A stretch of DNA of 64,000 nucleotides from Scatophagus argus (lineage: Eukaryota > Chordata > Actinopteri > Scatophagidae), in assembly GCF_020382885.2 (NCBI RefSeq), contig NC_058496.1, forward strand, positions 786,001-850,000, given 5' to 3'. The notes below the pieces were generated by a model, which was given only the letters and a program-made list of their open reading frames with translations, did not search any database and was not told the DNA's origin. This document shows positions 61,480-64,000 of the stretch, piece by piece. Position 1 is the first letter of the stretch. Each line of letters begins with the position of its first letter. A program made the translations under genes and the position numbers.

Positions 61480-64000
61480 TTAAAAATGATTTTCTTTGTG
61501 TTTGTAAAATGATAACACAGTGGAAGAGGACAAGACTGATGCAGACAACCAACTTATGGCTAAAGACCAAACTGCTTGTTTCTGTCTGAAGTAACACTGT
61601 TGTAGCAGCCAGTCCACTGACACCTCCACCCCTCTGAAAACCAACTTCAGATGGCCACATTCATTATCATCACTGCTCCAGCCTTCCAGTGCAATTTTAA
61701 GAGTTGTTTGGTCAAATCCAAAGAAAGTCAGAAGAACTCCGTCAGATAAAAGTTGGCAGTCAAATACTGGTGTTGAGCTCAAGTACAAGACGTCTGTGGC
61801 GTTGTCCTTCGCACAGTTGTTAATGGTGACTGAACCGTGGTCAAAAGCCAACAGGTAAATGTCATTTCCATCACCCCCGACCAGGTAATCATCACCTGTG
61901 GACACCAAGATGTCACTGCCGTCCGAGCCTTTGAGAAGAGAACTTTCATAGCCCGACACCAAGATATCAGGATAGATGGTGCCAATGACCGTCTCCACGT
62001 CCTTCAACACGTCCCCCTCGGCATCAGCATAGTGGCCTTGTCCAGTCAGCAGGTTAACATAAACCCCTTTACCAGTGTCATGATCTCCCCGGTACAGAAC
62101 AGTGTCTCTGCCAGGACCTCCATCCACCAGATCAGCCCCTGGTCCAGGGATGAAGACGTCCTGGCCAGAGTTTCCCAACATGGTGTCATTTCCACCTTCG
62201 CCATAAAGAGTGTCGTCTCCCAAGTCACCAATGAGAGCGTCATCTCCACTTCCTCCTATCAGTGTGTCGTCTCCTTCTCCTCCCTCCAAGATGTCATCCT
62301 TCCACCCACCAATTAGAGCGTTGTCTTGAGCGTTTCCCAGTATGTCATTGGACTGAAGGGGACAGCCTTGCACTGTATGGACGTGTGACAGATTGTTCTG
62401 AGAGCTGAGGTCCAAACGGCAGTCAACCTGAGATTGTTTCAGAGTCACTTTGAAAGCTTCAATGTCAACGAAAGGCAAACCTCCGGTTGAGTTTTGTGAC
62501 TTCAGTTTAAAATTCACTCCATCAGAGCTCTGAAATTCCACATGCTGATGCTGGTAACCTTTATTGTAGTTGAGCAAACTCAATTCAAGCTGTTCCCCTT
62601 TTGTTGTGATCATCACATTCAGATCTTCTGTTGATGAGCTGAGCGCGACTTGGCTGCCATCAAGGAAATCCATGTCAACCAACACGGTATCAACACTCTG
62701 ATCTTCTGCAAAGTTATCAATCATTAAGTACTTTCCATATCCATGTTTGATTACGTAAGTGTCCTTTCCTTCACCTCCAAACATCAGCGCCCCTCCGGTG
62801 TAAGGATCGAGCAGATTCTCATTACTGTTCCCGACCATGATGTCGAAACCCGAGGAGCCGTACATTTCTTTCACTGAATCAGCCTTATCCATCATCATCT
62901 CTTTGCCTTGATGGTCGCAAAAGACTCTTTCCTCTTCTGAAACTTTGAATCTATAACTGAAACACCCAAGTGCTTCAGGTTTCTGGTTTCTGTAATCAAC
63001 AGTTAAGGGTAACATTAAAGACTCGCCACAGCTGCTGATGTTGGGCATCAGTCCAGCTGTTATTCCATCGCTGGTTTTGACCTGCAGGTGCTGATGATTT
63101 TTTGATTCAAACCAGTTCTGTAAAGTAACATCTTTTCTGCCGTATACCAAAATGTTGATGTTCTGTCCTTCACAAGTACATGTTATATGCTGATATTGTT
63201 CTTTCAGGAAGAGAACGTCCAAGGCTTGATCTGGCGATTGGTTGTTGATGGTTTTCACTCCTTGTCCTGGTGTGATGACGTACCAGTCCTCTCCTCCTCT
63301 GCCCTGAATGAAATCGTTTCCTCTTCCTGGTACAACAACATTGTGTTCTTTGTTTCCTCTGACGATGTCGTCGAACTCTGAGCCGCGGACCTCCGTCACG
63401 CTGTCAAAAGCCTCGTCCTTCTGGAGGTCTACCACCAGAGGAGACCGGGAGCTGCTGTAGTCGATGCGGTGGCTTTTTATGCACTTGGTGAACGGGTTTC
63501 TCTGCTGGCAGTCGGCCTTGTTGTCTGAGACTGTGAAAGTGATGAGATCTTTTGTGACCACTTGTAAGTGTCTGTCTGCTGGTGATCTGAACCACCTCAA
63601 CAAAGTCACATGGAGGGCAGTACTGCCATGGAAAGCGTTCAGAACAACATTATCATGTTGCACTCTGACTGTAAAAGTGTGAAGATTTGCTTCTATTATG
63701 ACCAGGTCTGTTTTAGTGTCTCTGGAGTAATTTTCAATCAGCACTGAAGACTGCTGCCTGTCTTTCACCATGTATATGTCTTCTCCTTCACCACCGATCA
63801 AACGATCTCGACCTCCTCCTCCATCTATCAGATTGTTCTCTCCGTTCCCGATGAGCACGTCATCATTCCTAGAGCCAAAGATGTTTACCACGGTACTTAG
63901 AAGTGGCTGTGACGTGTCCACAGTCTCTCCTTGTGTCTTGAACATCTTGTTAATTCCTCTGGCCACCAGCTGAACAGAAGAAGCCACCCTGGAGGAAATC
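61480..64000 (-). CDS. Large RTX-type (hemolysin-type calcium-binding repeat) protein, C-terminal part
   Basis: One uninterrupted frame runs from the window edge to TAA at 61482-61480, so the N-terminus lies beyond 64000. Numbering from the GTG codon at 63987 (not a proposed start) gives 835 visible residues. Five clusters of glycine-aspartate nonapeptides of the GGxGxDxLx type occur at residues 38-73, 202-237, 377-412, 549-631 (nine consecutive units) and 669-711. In bacterial RTX proteins such repeats form calcium-binding parallel beta-rolls. Clusters 1, 2, 3 and 5 are each followed by a beta-rich segment ending in a motif like LQNWFES plus HLQVKTSDGI. This resembles the bacterial HCBP-related domain. 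Residues 805-828 are hydrophobic, followed by a basic tail, so a membrane anchor is possible. Function is unknown. Ancient transfer from bacteria is an inference from the repeat type. It could belong to a larger toxin-like fish gene family. Confidence 0.85.
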   Translation of the reverse strand, partial: ISSRVASSVQLVARGINKMFKTQGETVDTSQPLLSTVVNIFGSRNDDVLIGNGENNLIDGGGGRDRLIGGEGEDIYMVKDRQQSSVLIENYSRDTKTDLVIIEANLHTFTVRVQHDNVVLNAFHGSTALHVTLLRWFRSPADRHLQVVTKDLITFTVSDNKADCQQRNPFTKCIKSHRIDYSSSRSPLVVDLQKDEAFDSVTEVRGSEFDDIVRGNKEHNVVVPGRGNDFIQGRGGEDWYVITPGQGVKTINNQSPDQALDVLFLKEQYQHITCTCEGQNINILVYGRKDVTLQNWFESKNHQHLQVKTSDGITAGLMPNISSCGESLMLPLTVDYRNQKPEALGCFSYRFKVSEEERVFCDHQGKEMMMDKADSVKEMYGSSGFDIMVGNSNENLLDPYTGGALMFGGEGKDTYVIKHGYGKYLMIDNFAEDQSVDTVLVDMDFLDGSQVALSSSTEDLNVMITTKGEQLELSLLNYNKGYQHQHVEFQSSDGVNFKLKSQNSTGGLPFVDIEAFKVTLKQSQVDCRLDLSSQNNLSHVHTVQGCPLQSNDILGNAQDNALIGGWKDDILEGGEGDDTLIGGSGDDALIGDLGDDTLYGEGGNDTMLGNSGQDVFIPGPGADLVDGGPGRDTVLYRGDHDTGKGVYVNLLTGQGHYADAEGDVLKDVETVIGTIYPDILVSGYESSLLKGSDGSDILVSTGDDYLVGGDGNDIYLLAFDHGSVTINNCAKDNATDVLYLSSTPVFDCQLLSDGVLLTFFGFDQTTLKIALEGWSSDDNECGHLKLVFRGVEVSVDWLLQQCYFRQKQAVWSLAISWLSASVLSSSTVLSFYKHKENHF
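62095..62343 (-). repeat. Nine consecutive RTX nonapeptides
   Basis: This is the longest calcium-binding repeat block of the RTX gene (residues 549-631). Units such as GGEGDDTLI and GGSGDDALI match the consensus perfectly, so calcium binding is probably retained. At the DNA level the units have diverged and are not a simple tandem repeat. The protein pattern is therefore held by selection and not by recent duplication. Confidence 0.9.

Noticed and set aside
63985-63987. GTG as the start codon of the RTX protein
   Set aside because: Eukaryotic genes rarely start at GTG and the frame stays open to the window edge, so the true start is outside.
61480-64000. RTX gene as bacterial contamination
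   Set aside because: The adjacent sequence carries a widespread fish repeat within about 165 bp and continues into pik3r1. Base composition shows no abrupt change. Long-read proof is still lacking.

Overview
This 64 kb window is nuclear DNA of a ray-finned (teleost) fish. The evidence is six interrupted genes with GT-AG introns and clear vertebrate orthologues, many (CA/GT)n microsatellites, and several dispersed repeats typical of teleosts (a SINE with a conserved tail, LINE 3' tails, a Tc1-type transposase relic).

Layout from left to right. Positions 1-7244 contain no confident gene, only microsatellites, repeat fragments, one promoter-like motif cluster and one exon-like segment. Positions 7245-12929 (minus) are dematin (dmtn, 14 coding exons, 385 aa), with probable untranslated exons at 14191-14244 and about 22498-22560. 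Positions 23935-27205 (minus) are rsph14, an armadillo-repeat axonemal protein (6 exons, 347 aa). Positions 27972-30624 (minus) are srp19 (5 exons, 141 aa). About 1.1 kb away and divergent is the catalytic subunit of protein phosphatase 2A (plus, 31744-39726, 8 exons, 309 aa). Next come shld3, the REV7-binding shieldin subunit (plus, 41935-43546, 2 coding exons, 280 aa), and pik3r1, the p85-alpha regulatory subunit of PI3-kinase (plus, 47103-57451, 16 coding exons, 717 aa), with an internal first exon for a short p55-like isoform at 52874-52961.

The most unusual locus is at the right edge. On the minus strand, 61480-64000 is one uninterrupted reading frame of more than 835 codons, open to the window boundary. 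It encodes five clusters of bacterial-type RTX (hemolysin-type calcium-binding) nonapeptides. Four of the five are followed by a beta-rich segment resembling the bacterial HCBP-related domain, and the protein ends in a hydrophobic segment. This is a bacterial surface-protein or toxin-like architecture in a fish chromosome, and it is the best candidate for an undescribed or poorly described system.

The six conserved genes are not a functional operon-like unit. They are housekeeping, signalling and cytoskeletal genes placed together by chromosomal history. As I recall human locations, srp19, ppp2ca, shld3 and pik3r1 correspond to 5q, rsph14 to 22q11 and dmtn to 8p21, so the left part may mark a teleost rearrangement breakpoint. 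Exon coordinates were derived by hand from splice signals, reading phase and remembered family sequences. No alignment or database search was run.
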